From assembly GCF_039524015.1 (NCBI RefSeq), contig NZ_BAAAGF010000001.1:992001-1056000 (forward strand): 64,000 nt of DNA, given 5' to 3'. The notes beneath the pieces are model-generated. The model made no database searches and was not told where the DNA came from. It saw nothing but the letters and a program-made list of their open reading frames with translations. This document shows positions 50,175 to 57,933 of the stretch, one piece after another. Both the position numbers and the translations under genes were made by a program. This DNA is from Gaetbulibacter_B jejuensis. Its GTDB lineage: Bacteria > Bacteroidota > Bacteroidia > Flavobacteriales > Flavobacteriaceae. Each line of letters opens with the position of its first letter. The stretch's first letter is position 1.

Positions 50175-50906
50175 TTAAGATTTAGATGCTATATAAATTG
50201 AAGCAACACCAAGTGTTTGAGGTTTATTACTGACATCTATAAACCCATTTTTACGTAAAATATTGTTTAAAGCTTCACCATGTGGAAAAATAGAAGCCGA
50301 TTCGCTCAAATATGAATAAGCTGAACGGTCTTTTGAAAATATTTTTCCAATAGTAGGTAAAATATATTTAGTATAAAATTTATAGCCTTGTTTAAAAGGC
50401 GTTTTAGTAGGAACTGATGTTTCAAGAATTACAAATGTTCCGTTAGGTTTTAAAACTCGTAAAATCTCAGAAAGTCCTTTATCAAGGTTTTCAAAGTTTC
50501 TCACACCAAAGGCAACTGTAATGGCATCAAAAGTATTATCGTCAAATGGTAAGTTTTCAGAGTCACCAATAATCATTTTAATAGTGTCATCAAGTTGCTT
50601 GTTAGCTATTTTTTGCTTTCCAACTTCAAGCATGCCTTCGCTAATGTCTAATCCTATAATTTCTTTAGCATTAGTTTTGGTTAGGCTAATAGCCAAATCT
50701 CCAGTGCCTGTTGCAATATCAAGAATAGTGTTAGGTTTAGATTTTGATACAATATCAACTACTTTATTTCGCCATTTTATATCAATACCAAAAGAAATAA
50801 CTCTATTAAGTCCATCATAATCTTTAGAGATAGTATCAAACATTTTAGTAACCTGTTGCTTTTTGTTCAGGTCACTATCTTTATATGGCTTAATTTTTAC
50901 AGTCAT
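50175..50906 (-). CDS. ubiE: Demethylmenaquinone methyltransferase (UbiE/MenG)
   Basis: SAM-dependent C-methyltransferase for the last step of menaquinone synthesis, the respiratory quinone of Flavobacteriaceae. From the preferred start at 50906 (MTVKIKPYKDS) it is 243 residues; a frame from 50921 adds five residues that overlap the promoter. Motifs: FDTISKDYDGLNRVISFGIDIKWR, ILDIATGTGDLAISL (SAM motif I), IIGLDISEGMLEVGKQK, DSENLPFDDNTFDAITVAFGVRNFENLDKGLSEILRVLKPNG. First gene of a two-gene unit with porT. Confidence 0.96.
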   Translation of the reverse strand: MTVKIKPYKDSDLNKKQQVTKMFDTISKDYDGLNRVISFGIDIKWRNKVVDIVSKSKPNTILDIATGTGDLAISLTKTNAKEIIGLDISEGMLEVGKQKIANKQLDDTIKMIIGDSENLPFDDNTFDAITVAFGVRNFENLDKGLSEILRVLKPNGTFVILETSVPTKTPFKQGYKFYTKYILPTIGKIFSKDRSAYSYLSESASIFPHGEALNNILRKNGFIDVSNKPQTLGVASIYIASKS

Positions 50907-50918
50907 TATTTTTTTTGG

Positions 50919-50926
50919 CAAATATA
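50919..50926 (-). promoter_or_regulatory. -7 element (TATATTTG) of ubiE-porT
   Basis: The complement of CAAATATA is TATATTTG, 12 bp before the preferred ubiE start; its position argues against the longer start at 50921. Confidence 0.4.
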
Positions 50927-51030
50927 TGACAATACATTAGTATTAAATAATATCATTATTTGAGATTTTAATTATGCCTCAAATATCCGTACCTTTAAAG
51001 GGTAACACAATTATAAACTACAAACAAACA

Positions 51031-51058
51031 TTGCTAATGCAAATTTATACTATATTTG
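51031..51058 (+). promoter_or_regulatory. trkA-trkH promoter (TTG-N17-TATATTTG)
   Basis: TTG at 51031-51033, 17 bp, then TATATTTG at 51051-51058, 25 bp before the trkA ATG. An exact fit to the flavobacterial consensus. Confidence 0.6.
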
Positions 51059-51083
51059 CTTGTTTTTTTGAATATTCAAACCA

Positions 51084-52433
51084 ATGAAAATAATTATTGC
51101 TGGAGCAGGTGAGGTAGGGTTTCATTTGGCAAAATTATTATCCTATGAGTCGCAAGAAATTACACTTATAGATTCTGATAAGGAGAGTTTAACCTACGCC
51201 AATAATCACTTAGACATAAGAGTAATAAAAGGAGATGCCACTTCAATTGCTGTTTTAAAAGATGCTAGAATCAATACTGCAGAGCTTTTTATAGCTGTAA
51301 CATCTTCTGAAACTACAAATATTACTGCGAGCGTACTCGCTAAACAATTAGGTGCAAAACGTACTATTGCAAGAATTTCTAATGCTGAATTTATAGACCA
51401 AAAAGAAGAAGTTGGGTTCTCTAAATTTGGTATTGACGAGTTGATTTCTCCAGAGTCGTTAGCGGCTTCTGAAATTGAGCTTTTGCTTAATCAGTATGCG
51501 TTTAATGACAGTTATGAGTTTGAAGATGGAGCGCTAACAATGCTAAGTTTAAGACTTTCAAGAACTGCAGCTTTTGTTGATAAAACAGTAAAAGAAGCTG
51601 CCGAAGCGTTTTCAGAATTACACTTTGTACCAATAGCAATTCAACGTTTTGGAACACAATACACAATTATTCCAAGAGGAGATACTCAGTTTAAAGAAGG
51701 TGATAAAGTAGTGTTTATTACTTCAAAAGGAGGAGATCAAGAACTTTTTGAACTTTCTGGTAAGGTGAAAACCGAAGTGAAAAATGTAATGATACTTGGT
51801 GGTGGAAAAATTGGTTTTCAAACTACAAAAAGTTTATGCGTAGGTAAGTTTAAAGTAAAACTTATTGAAAAGGATAAGAAAAATGCTTTTGACTTAGCCG
51901 ATGAGCTTCCTAATGCATTAATTATAAATGGAGATGGTAGAAATGTTGAGCTTCTTGAAGAAGAAAACATTGATAGTATGGATGCATTTATTTCTGTAAC
52001 AGGTAATTCTGAAACCAACATCATGTCGTGTTTGGTTGCAAAATCTAGAGGTGTGAAAAAAACTATAGCTTTGGTTGAGAACATGGATTATTTTCAGCTT
52101 TCGCAATCTATAGGTATTGATACACTTATTAATAAAAAGCTTCTTGCTGCAAACAATATTTTTAGATACATACGTAAAGGCGAGGTTGTTGCTATGACTA
52201 AGCTCAACAATATGAATGCTGAAATGTTGGAGTTTGTTGTAAACTCTAATTCTAAAATTTGCAATAAGTTAATTAAGGATTTAGATTTTCCTAGAGCTGC
52301 AATTATTGGTGGAGTTATAAGGCATGGTGAAGGACTGATACCTCTTGGTAGTTTTAAAATTTCAGAAGGAGATAGAGTTGTAGTGTGCTTTTTGCCAAGA
52401 GTAATTGCTGAGGTTGAAAAATTCTTTTATTAA
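51084..52433 (+). CDS. trkA: Trk potassium uptake regulatory subunit TrkA
   Basis: Cytoplasmic NAD(H)-binding regulator of TrkH. The 449-residue protein holds two RCK_N/RCK_C pairs: Rossmann motif IIIAGAGEVGFHLAKLL with LIDSDKE (about 1-35), first RCK_C (about 140-225), second Rossmann motif VMILGGGKIGFQTTKSL with LIEKDKK (about 232-265), and second RCK_C to the end (GEGLIPLGSFKISEGDRVVVCFLP). Standard TrkA length. Followed by trkH after 20 bp; the pair has a clear promoter. Confidence 0.96.
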   Translation: MKIIIAGAGEVGFHLAKLLSYESQEITLIDSDKESLTYANNHLDIRVIKGDATSIAVLKDARINTAELFIAVTSSETTNITASVLAKQLGAKRTIARISNAEFIDQKEEVGFSKFGIDELISPESLAASEIELLLNQYAFNDSYEFEDGALTMLSLRLSRTAAFVDKTVKEAAEAFSELHFVPIAIQRFGTQYTIIPRGDTQFKEGDKVVFITSKGGDQELFELSGKVKTEVKNVMILGGGKIGFQTTKSLCVGKFKVKLIEKDKKNAFDLADELPNALIINGDGRNVELLEEENIDSMDAFISVTGNSETNIMSCLVAKSRGVKKTIALVENMDYFQLSQSIGIDTLINKKLLAANNIFRYIRKGEVVAMTKLNNMNAEMLEFVVNSNSKICNKLIKDLDFPRAAIIGGVIRHGEGLIPLGSFKISEGDRVVVCFLPRVIAEVEKFFY

Positions 52434-52453
52434 GCCAAAACAAAAAACTACTG

Positions 52454-53947
52454 ATGAAACTTAACTATAAAATCATTTTTCACTTTTTTGGATTATTACT
52501 GTTATGTAATGGTGGTTTTATGCTGTTGGCTGCATTGGTAAGTTTAATTTGTAAAGATGGCGTTACAGTAAAGCTATTGTTATCTGGTGCTTTAGTGCTT
52601 TTAGTAGGTGTGTTTTTAATGGTTGGCACCAAGAATCACCGAAAGGAAATGAACAAACGAGAGGGTTACATTGTTGTAGCTTTTGGTTGGATAGTAATGG
52701 CACTTTCAGGGTCGTTACCTTATTTGTTAACCAGTACCATTCCACAGTTTACAAGTGCTTTTTTTGAAACCATGTCTGGTTATACCACTACAGGAGCCAC
52801 AATTTTAAATGATATTGAAGTTGTGCCTAAAGGTGTGTTGTTCTGGAGAAGTACAACGCACTGGATTGGAGGTATGGGAATTATAGTTTTGGCAATTGCT
52901 ATTTTACCTTTATTAGGAATAGGAGGTATGCAAATGTTTGCTGCTGAAGCTCCAGGACCAAGTGCTGATAAACTGCACCCAAGAATTACTGATACAGCTA
53001 AGCGTTTATGGTTAATTTATTTTGGATATACAGCTGCTGAAACTATTTTACTTAATGTAGCTGGAATGTCGTTTTTTGATGCGTTAAATCATTCTATGTG
53101 TACGTTGTCAACAGGTGGATTTTCTACTAAAAATGCTAGTGTTGCTTACTGGAATGGACAACCTATTATTCAATACATTATTATTGTGTTTATGTTTTTG
53201 GCAGGAACAAATTTTGTGTTGAGCTACTTTGCATTTAAAGGTAAAGTACAAAAGGCAATTCAAGATGAAGAGTTTAAATTGTACTTTAAATTCATTGCTA
53301 TTTTTACAATTATCGCAGCAGTAATCATCTATTTTAATGCTGATGCATCATTGTCTTCTATCGAGCATCCAATGGTTTGGGGAAAAGCTGAAAGCAGTTT
53401 TAGGCATGCGTTGTTTCAGGTGTTGAGTGTTGTGACTACTACAGGTTTTATTACAGCCGATTATACACTTTGGTCGCCATTTTTGGTAGTCTTCTTTTTT
53501 GGGTTAATGTTTTTAGGTGGTTCAGCAGGTAGTACATCTGGTGGTGTTAAAGTGGTTAGGCATCTTATCTTGATTAAAAATGGTTTTTTAGAGTTTAAAC
53601 GCGCTTTGCATCCTAATGCGATTCTTCCTGTTAGATATAATAAAAGATCAATACAAGGTGAGATTGTATTCAACATACTTGGTTTTTTCATTTTGTATAT
53701 GTTGTCTTTTATTGTTGGTGCTTTGGTCTTTTCAATGTTTCAAATAGATTTTGAATCTTCCATTGGTTTGGCAGCTTCTAGTTTAGGTAATGTTGGACCA
53801 GCTTTAGGGAATTTTGGTCCAGTAAATAATTATGCAGCTTTACCGCTTTTAGCACAATGGTGGGCGTCCTTTTTAATGCTTATTGGACGTTTAGAACTGT
53901 TTACAGTTTTAATATTACTAACACCTTTTTTCTGGAGAAACAGATAA
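52454..53947 (+). CDS. trkH: Trk/Ktr potassium transporter membrane subunit
   Basis: Inner-membrane K+ channel-like subunit, 497 residues, with hydrophobic segments throughout. Four M1-P-M2 repeats are indicated by selectivity-filter-like loops: TMSGYTTTGATIL, NHSMCTLSTGGFSTKN, VVTTTGFITADY and AASSLGNVGPALG. The conserved HWIGGMGIIVLAIAILPLLGIGGMQMF and FLGGSAGSTSGGVKVVRHLIL segments identify TrkH. It works with TrkA encoded directly upstream. Confidence 0.95.
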   Translation: MKLNYKIIFHFFGLLLLCNGGFMLLAALVSLICKDGVTVKLLLSGALVLLVGVFLMVGTKNHRKEMNKREGYIVVAFGWIVMALSGSLPYLLTSTIPQFTSAFFETMSGYTTTGATILNDIEVVPKGVLFWRSTTHWIGGMGIIVLAIAILPLLGIGGMQMFAAEAPGPSADKLHPRITDTAKRLWLIYFGYTAAETILLNVAGMSFFDALNHSMCTLSTGGFSTKNASVAYWNGQPIIQYIIIVFMFLAGTNFVLSYFAFKGKVQKAIQDEEFKLYFKFIAIFTIIAAVIIYFNADASLSSIEHPMVWGKAESSFRHALFQVLSVVTTTGFITADYTLWSPFLVVFFFGLMFLGGSAGSTSGGVKVVRHLILIKNGFLEFKRALHPNAILPVRYNKRSIQGEIVFNILGFFILYMLSFIVGALVFSMFQIDFESSIGLAASSLGNVGPALGNFGPVNNYAALPLLAQWWASFLMLIGRLELFTVLILLTPFFWRNR

Positions 53948-54045
53948 ATTTCATAAAAAAATAAAATTCTCAAAACATAAGATTTTACAAGGCTTTTAAT
54001 GAGTTTTATGTATTGAATTTTAAGGTTTTAAGGTTTTGTAGTGTA

Positions 54046-54059
54046 ACAAAATATTTTGT
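54046..54059. promoter_or_regulatory. Perfect 14-bp palindrome upstream of a small gene
   Basis: ACAAAATATTTTGT (54046-54059) is fully self-complementary and lies 39 bp before the ATG at 54099, in a gap of about 150 bp after trkH. It is preceded by a short direct repeat (TTTTAAGG twice, near 54018-54034). It may be a regulator site; AT-rich sequence makes chance likely. Confidence 0.3.
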
Positions 54060-54098
54060 CATGCGTCATATATGTGTAACCAATTAAACCAAAAAATT

Positions 54099-54341
54099 AT
54101 GGAATTAGTTTTATCATTACAAGATTTAGAACCTCATCCCAAACAGGGTTTTGAGAAACAAGAAGGATTATTAAATTCTAACTACAAACAAATAGTAAAG
54201 AGAAATTTAAAAGCGCTAAACTCTAATACTATTTTCGGAAACAAACATCGTATCAAAACACGACAGTTTGTTAAAACTTCTAGCGTAGCAACACTATTAA
54301 AACTTTCTGTTTTTGTTGTTCTTCTAACAGCGATTCTGTAG
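54099..54341 (+). CDS. Small hypothetical protein with C-terminal membrane segment
   Basis: 80 residues from the preferred ATG at 54099 (MELVLSLQDLEP); the frame is open from 54072. Most of it is polar and basic (KQIVKRNLKALNSNTIFGNKHRIKTRQF), ending in a hydrophobic segment (VATLLKLSVFVVLLTAIL) that runs to the C-terminus, so a tail-anchored inner-membrane protein is likely. I do not recognise the family. It stands alone between trkH and another small tail-anchored protein gene on the same strand. Confidence 0.5.
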   Translation: MELVLSLQDLEPHPKQGFEKQEGLLNSNYKQIVKRNLKALNSNTIFGNKHRIKTRQFVKTSSVATLLKLSVFVVLLTAIL

Positions 54342-54480
54342 GCTTAACGCAGAATATGAACTTTACAGCTTTTGTAAGCTAAACACAAAACTGACTTTTT
54401 ACCCTTTACATATTCAATAGTATAAAGCTATTGAGGAGGCATTATATACTTTTATATTAACATTTTAAAACCTAGAAATT

Positions 54481-54744
54481 ATGGGCTTTGGAGGATCTGC
54501 GCAATCTATGATTACTATTCTCAAGAATAATGAGAAAATGCGCAACAAGCGTGACAAGTTTAAGAAAACCTTAGGAGGTTATGATAATAAACGCAAAACC
54601 GAGTACGATTTCCCTGAAGCTACACCAGAAGTTTTAAAAGAGATAAAAGAACGGTTAATTAAAGAGCGTAAACAGCGTTTTATTAAGATAGCAATACTTT
54701 TTACTATACTGTTGAGTTTGTTTATATACTTTATAGTAAGATGA
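54481..54744 (+). CDS. Small conserved tail-anchored membrane protein
   Basis: 87 residues: N-terminal MGFGGSAQSMITILKNNEK, a basic middle (KRDKFKKTLGGYDNKRKTEYDFPEATPEVLKEIKERLIKERKQ, helical), and a C-terminal membrane helix (FIKIAILFTILLSLFIYFIV). Proteins starting MGFGGSA..M...KNN occur, from memory, across Bacteroidota without assigned function. A good terminator follows the stop codon directly, supporting it as a real transcribed gene. A possible partner is the similar-sized membrane protein encoded 140 bp upstream. Confidence 0.72.
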   Translation: MGFGGSAQSMITILKNNEKMRNKRDKFKKTLGGYDNKRKTEYDFPEATPEVLKEIKERLIKERKQRFIKIAILFTILLSLFIYFIVR

Positions 54745-54775
54745 AAAAAATCCGCTTAACAAGCGGATTTTTTAT
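54745..54775. terminator. Bidirectional terminator between convergent genes
   Basis: Stem AAATCCGCTT / AAGCGGATTT (54748-54757, 54761-54770), loop AAC, flanked by A-run and T-run. It immediately follows the small membrane protein stop and precedes the aminotransferase 3' end. Confidence 0.88.
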
Positions 54776-54800
54776 TAGTTGTATATTTTGTCTACTATAA

Positions 54801-55988
54801 TTAGCTCAATGCAGTTTTAATGCGTTTTATAGCTTCTTTTATTTGTTCTTGTGAAGCAGCATAAGATATTCTAATACAATCAGAATTTCCAAAGGCTTCT
54901 CCAGTAACGGTTGCAACGTGAGCTTCTTCTAATAGGAATAAAGAAAAATCTGTTGCATTGTTAATTGTCTTTCCTTTTAAAGTCTTCCCGAAGTAGTAAG
55001 ATACATTAGGAAATACGTAAAAAGCGCCTTCTGGGACATTAGTTTTAAAGCCTTCAATGTCATTTAATAAATCTAGTATTAGGCCTCTTCTGGTTTTAAA
55101 TTCATCAACCATATACTGTACTCTTTCAGGAGACTCTGTAAGTGCAGTAATTACAGCACGTTGAGCTATACAGTTAGCACCTGATGTAATTTGACCTTGC
55201 ATTTTGTTACAAGCTTTAGCAATCCATTCAGGAGCTCCAATATATCCTATTCTCCAACCTGTCATTGCAAATGCCTTAGCAACACCATTTACGGTAATTG
55301 TTCTATCGTACATGCTTGGTATAGCAGCAAAACTAAAGTTTTTTGCGCCATAGCTTATATGCTCATAAATCTCATCTGAAAGGATGAAAATATCTGGGTA
55401 TTTTTCAAGAACTTCAGCTAAAGCTCTATATTCTTCTTCAGAATAAATGCTACCACTTGGGTTATTAGGAGAGTTGAAAAACACCATTTTGGTTTTTGGT
55501 GTAATTGCGTCTTCTAACTGTTGAGGAGTGATTTTAAAATCGTTTTCAATAGTAGAAGGAATCTCTTTATAAGTTGCTTCGCAAAGTGTTGCAATTGCAG
55601 AGTAGCTTACCCAATAAGGAGCTGGTAAAAGTATTTCGTCACCAGGATTTAAAAGTACTTGAGCTACATTGGCAATTGATTGTTTTGCACCAGTAGAAAC
55701 TACCACTTGGTTAGGTGAGTAGTTTAAGTTATTATCTCTTTTGAATTTTAAGCAAATAGCCTCTTTTAACTCTACATAACCGTCTACAGGAGTGTAGGAA
55801 TTGTAGTTGTCGTTTATGGCTTGTATTGCTGCTTCTTTGATAAAATCTGGAGTATTAAAATCTGGTTCTCCTAGACTTAGTCCAATAACATCAATACCTT
55901 TGGTTTTTAATTCTCTTGCTTTTGCAGCCATTGCCAACGTTGCAGAAGTTGGTAGGCTGTTAATTCTGTCGGATAGTTGGTTGTTCAT
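54801..55988 (-). CDS. aspC: Class I aminotransferase, aspartate aminotransferase-like
   Basis: PLP-dependent aminotransferase of fold type I, 395 residues, subgroup I-gamma/beta-like prokaryotic AspC. Motifs: GLSLGEPDFNTPDF, GYVELKEAICLKF, VVSTGAKQSIANV, LLPAPYWVSY, NSPNNPSGSIYSEEEY, ILSDEIYEHISY, and the PLP lysine in NGVAKAFAMTGWRIGY; C-terminal RISYA binds the substrate carboxylate. It is likely to convert aspartate and 2-oxoglutarate to oxaloacetate and glutamate, although related enzymes act on other amino acids. It follows the desaturase gene by 13 bp, same strand. Confidence 0.92.
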   Translation of the reverse strand: MNNQLSDRINSLPTSATLAMAAKARELKTKGIDVIGLSLGEPDFNTPDFIKEAAIQAINDNYNSYTPVDGYVELKEAICLKFKRDNNLNYSPNQVVVSTGAKQSIANVAQVLLNPGDEILLPAPYWVSYSAIATLCEATYKEIPSTIENDFKITPQQLEDAITPKTKMVFFNSPNNPSGSIYSEEEYRALAEVLEKYPDIFILSDEIYEHISYGAKNFSFAAIPSMYDRTITVNGVAKAFAMTGWRIGYIGAPEWIAKACNKMQGQITSGANCIAQRAVITALTESPERVQYMVDEFKTRRGLILDLLNDIEGFKTNVPEGAFYVFPNVSYYFGKTLKGKTINNATDFSLFLLEEAHVATVTGEAFGNSDCIRISYAASQEQIKEAIKRIKTALS

Positions 55989-56001
55989 TTACGTTTTTTA
56001 A

Positions 56002-57108
56002 TTAAGCTTGCTGTAATGAAGGCTTCATTCCCATTTCTTTTAAAAATTTAAAATGAGCAATGATCGCTTTTCTTGTTGTCTTATATTCTTTGTATGGTAA
56101 ATTGAATTCTTTTGCTGTTTCCTTTACAATCTTAGAGATTTTGGTGTAATGCACATGGCTAATGTGAGGAAAAATATGATGCTCAACTTGATGGTTTAAT
56201 CCACCTGTAAACCAGTTTACAATTCTGTTTTTTGTTCCAAAATTAACTGTGGTTTTAAGTTGATGGATTGCCCAAGTATTTTTCATGGTTCCGTTTTCTT
56301 CAGGAAGAGGCATTTCAGCTTCATCCATAACATGAGCTAATTGAAATACTACACTTAAAATTAATCCTGCAACATAGTGCATTACAAAAAATCCGATAAG
56401 TATTTTCCACCAAGCAATATCCAAAATCAACATAGGTAATACAATCCAAATGCTAACATAAATGATTTTTGAAATTACCAGTTTGCTCCAGTTTACTACA
56501 GGATTTGGAAATTTACCATAAGACAGTTTACGTTTCATATAGCGTTTCATCTGTTGCCAATCGGTTGTAATTGCCCAATTTATAGTAAGTAATCCATATA
56601 GTAAAATAGAATAATAATGCTGAAATTTATGGTGCTTGTACCACTTTGCATGTTTAGAAAATCTTAAAATACGTCCAGCTTCTAAGTCTTCGTCATGCCC
56701 ATGAATATTAGTATATGTGTGGTGTAATACGTTGTGTTGAACTTTCCAGTTATACACATTACCTGCTAAAATGTAAATACTACTTCCCATTAAGCGGTTT
56801 ACCCACTCTTTGTTTGAGAATGAACCATGGTTACCGTCGTGCATTACGTTCATTCCAACTCCTGCCATACCAATTCCCATAACTACAGTTAATAATAATT
56901 GAGCCCAACCAGGAATGCTGCTTATTGTGAGAATTAAAAAATAAGGTAGTAAAAATAGAGTGAACATCACCACAGTTTTAACCCAAATTTTCCAGTTACC
57001 AGTACGTTTTATATCGTTCTCTTTAAAGTAGTCGTTTACGCGCTTGTTTAGGGTTCTAAAAAATTTTGCGGGATCTTTTCTTGAAAATGATAATGTTTGA
57101 TTTGTCAT
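56002..57108 (-). CDS. Membrane fatty acid desaturase (acyl-lipid/linoleoyl-CoA type)
   Basis: Di-iron membrane desaturase, 368 residues from the preferred start MTNQTLSFSRKDP at 57108 (a frame from 57147 adds 13 unlikely residues). The three histidine boxes are HDGNH (about 90-94), HNVLHH (about 125-130) and NHQVEHHIFPHISHVHY near residue 310, the last with Gln instead of the first His, as in front-end (delta-6-like) desaturases. Four or more membrane segments lie between boxes. No cytochrome b5 domain. A role in membrane fluidity or polyunsaturated lipid synthesis is likely; regiospecificity is unknown. It shares a transcript with aspC by spacing and is divergent from rsmG. Confidence 0.9.
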   Translation of the reverse strand: MTNQTLSFSRKDPAKFFRTLNKRVNDYFKENDIKRTGNWKIWVKTVVMFTLFLLPYFLILTISSIPGWAQLLLTVVMGIGMAGVGMNVMHDGNHGSFSNKEWVNRLMGSSIYILAGNVYNWKVQHNVLHHTYTNIHGHDEDLEAGRILRFSKHAKWYKHHKFQHYYSILLYGLLTINWAITTDWQQMKRYMKRKLSYGKFPNPVVNWSKLVISKIIYVSIWIVLPMLILDIAWWKILIGFFVMHYVAGLILSVVFQLAHVMDEAEMPLPEENGTMKNTWAIHQLKTTVNFGTKNRIVNWFTGGLNHQVEHHIFPHISHVHYTKISKIVKETAKEFNLPYKEYKTTRKAIIAHFKFLKEMGMKPSLQQA

Positions 57109-57161
57109 GCTATTAGTTTTTTTTGAATATGCAAAGTTTAGGGCCAACGCATATCAAGGAG

Positions 57162-57169
57162 CAAATATA
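57162..57169 (-). promoter_or_regulatory. -7 element (TATATTTG) of the desaturase gene
   Basis: The complement of CAAATATA reads TATATTTG, 54 bp before the preferred ATG at 57108 and 15 bp before the longer alternative start at 57147. Confidence 0.35.
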
Positions 57170-57227
57170 AATAATAAAAGCTGCGACATAGTTATATAAA
57201 TGCTAAAAATATCCACACAAAAATGTA

Positions 57228-57235
57228 TACTTTTG
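57228..57235 (+). promoter_or_regulatory. -7 element (TACTTTTG) of rsmG
   Basis: TACTTTTG fits TAnnTTTG and ends 16 bp before the ATG at 57252; no clear -33 TTG. Confidence 0.3.
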
Positions 57236-57251
57236 TTGAAAATTGAATAAA

Positions 57252-57881
57252 ATGCAGTTAATACTGAAATATTTTCCAGATCTATCTGAAGATCAGATTC
57301 AGCAATTCCAAAAACTAGAATCATTGTATCAAGATTGGAACCTTAAAATAAATGTAGTTTCAAGAAAAGATATTGATGAGCTGTATTTAAGGCATGTGCT
57401 TCATTCTTTAGCTATTGCAAAGGTGATAGAGTTTAAAGCAGGATCAAAAGTTATGGATGTTGGAACAGGAGGTGGATTTCCTGGAATTCCTTTGGCAATT
57501 ATGTTTCCTGAAACTCAATTTCATTTAGTGGACAGTATTGCTAAAAAACTTAAAGTGGTTGATGAAGTTGTGGAAGGATTGGGATTAACTAATGTAAAAA
57601 CCACTCATACTCGCGTTGAAGAAATTAATGATACCTATGATTTTATTGTAAGTAGAGCTGTAGCTGCTATGCCTACTTTTGTACATTGGGTAAAAGGTAA
57701 AATTGCTAAAACACAGAATCACAATTTGAAGAATGGAATCTTATATCTTAAAGGAGGAGATTTATCAGAAGAGTTAAAAGATTACCGAACGGCAACCTTG
57801 TATGATTTAACCGAATTTTATTCTGAACCCTTTTTTGAAACCAAAAAAGTGGTGCATTTGCCAATGAAGTTTAAAGGATAA
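57252..57881 (+). CDS. rsmG: 16S rRNA (guanine-527-N7) methyltransferase
   Basis: SAM-dependent methyltransferase of 16S rRNA, 209 residues from the ATG at 57252 (a TTG three codons upstream also keeps the frame open). Motifs: LESLYQDWNLKINVVSRKDIDELYLRHVLHSL, VMDVGTGGGFPGIPLAI (SAM site), FHLVDSIAKKLKVVDEV, DFIVSRAVAAMPTFVHW. Typical length. Followed by a strong terminator shared with the convergent hydrolase gene. Confidence 0.97.
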   Translation: MQLILKYFPDLSEDQIQQFQKLESLYQDWNLKINVVSRKDIDELYLRHVLHSLAIAKVIEFKAGSKVMDVGTGGGFPGIPLAIMFPETQFHLVDSIAKKLKVVDEVVEGLGLTNVKTTHTRVEEINDTYDFIVSRAVAAMPTFVHWVKGKIAKTQNHNLKNGILYLKGGDLSEELKDYRTATLYDLTEFYSEPFFETKKVVHLPMKFKG

Positions 57882-57883
57882 TT

Positions 57884-57914
57884 AAAAAAGCCGAACGTAA
57901 CGTTCGGCTTTTTT
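57884..57914. terminator. Bidirectional terminator between rsmG and hydrolase gene
   Basis: 14-bp perfect stem with core GCCGAACG / CGTTCGGC (57890-57897, 57901-57908), 3-nt loop, flanked by six A and six T. Confidence 0.92.
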
Positions 57915-57933
57915 ATTTCTATAAGTTTTGAAG

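Noticed and set aside
54414..54434. Hairpin TCAATAG-N7-CTATTGA as a terminator of the first small gene
   Set aside because: Short AT-rich stem without a T-run; probably insignificant.
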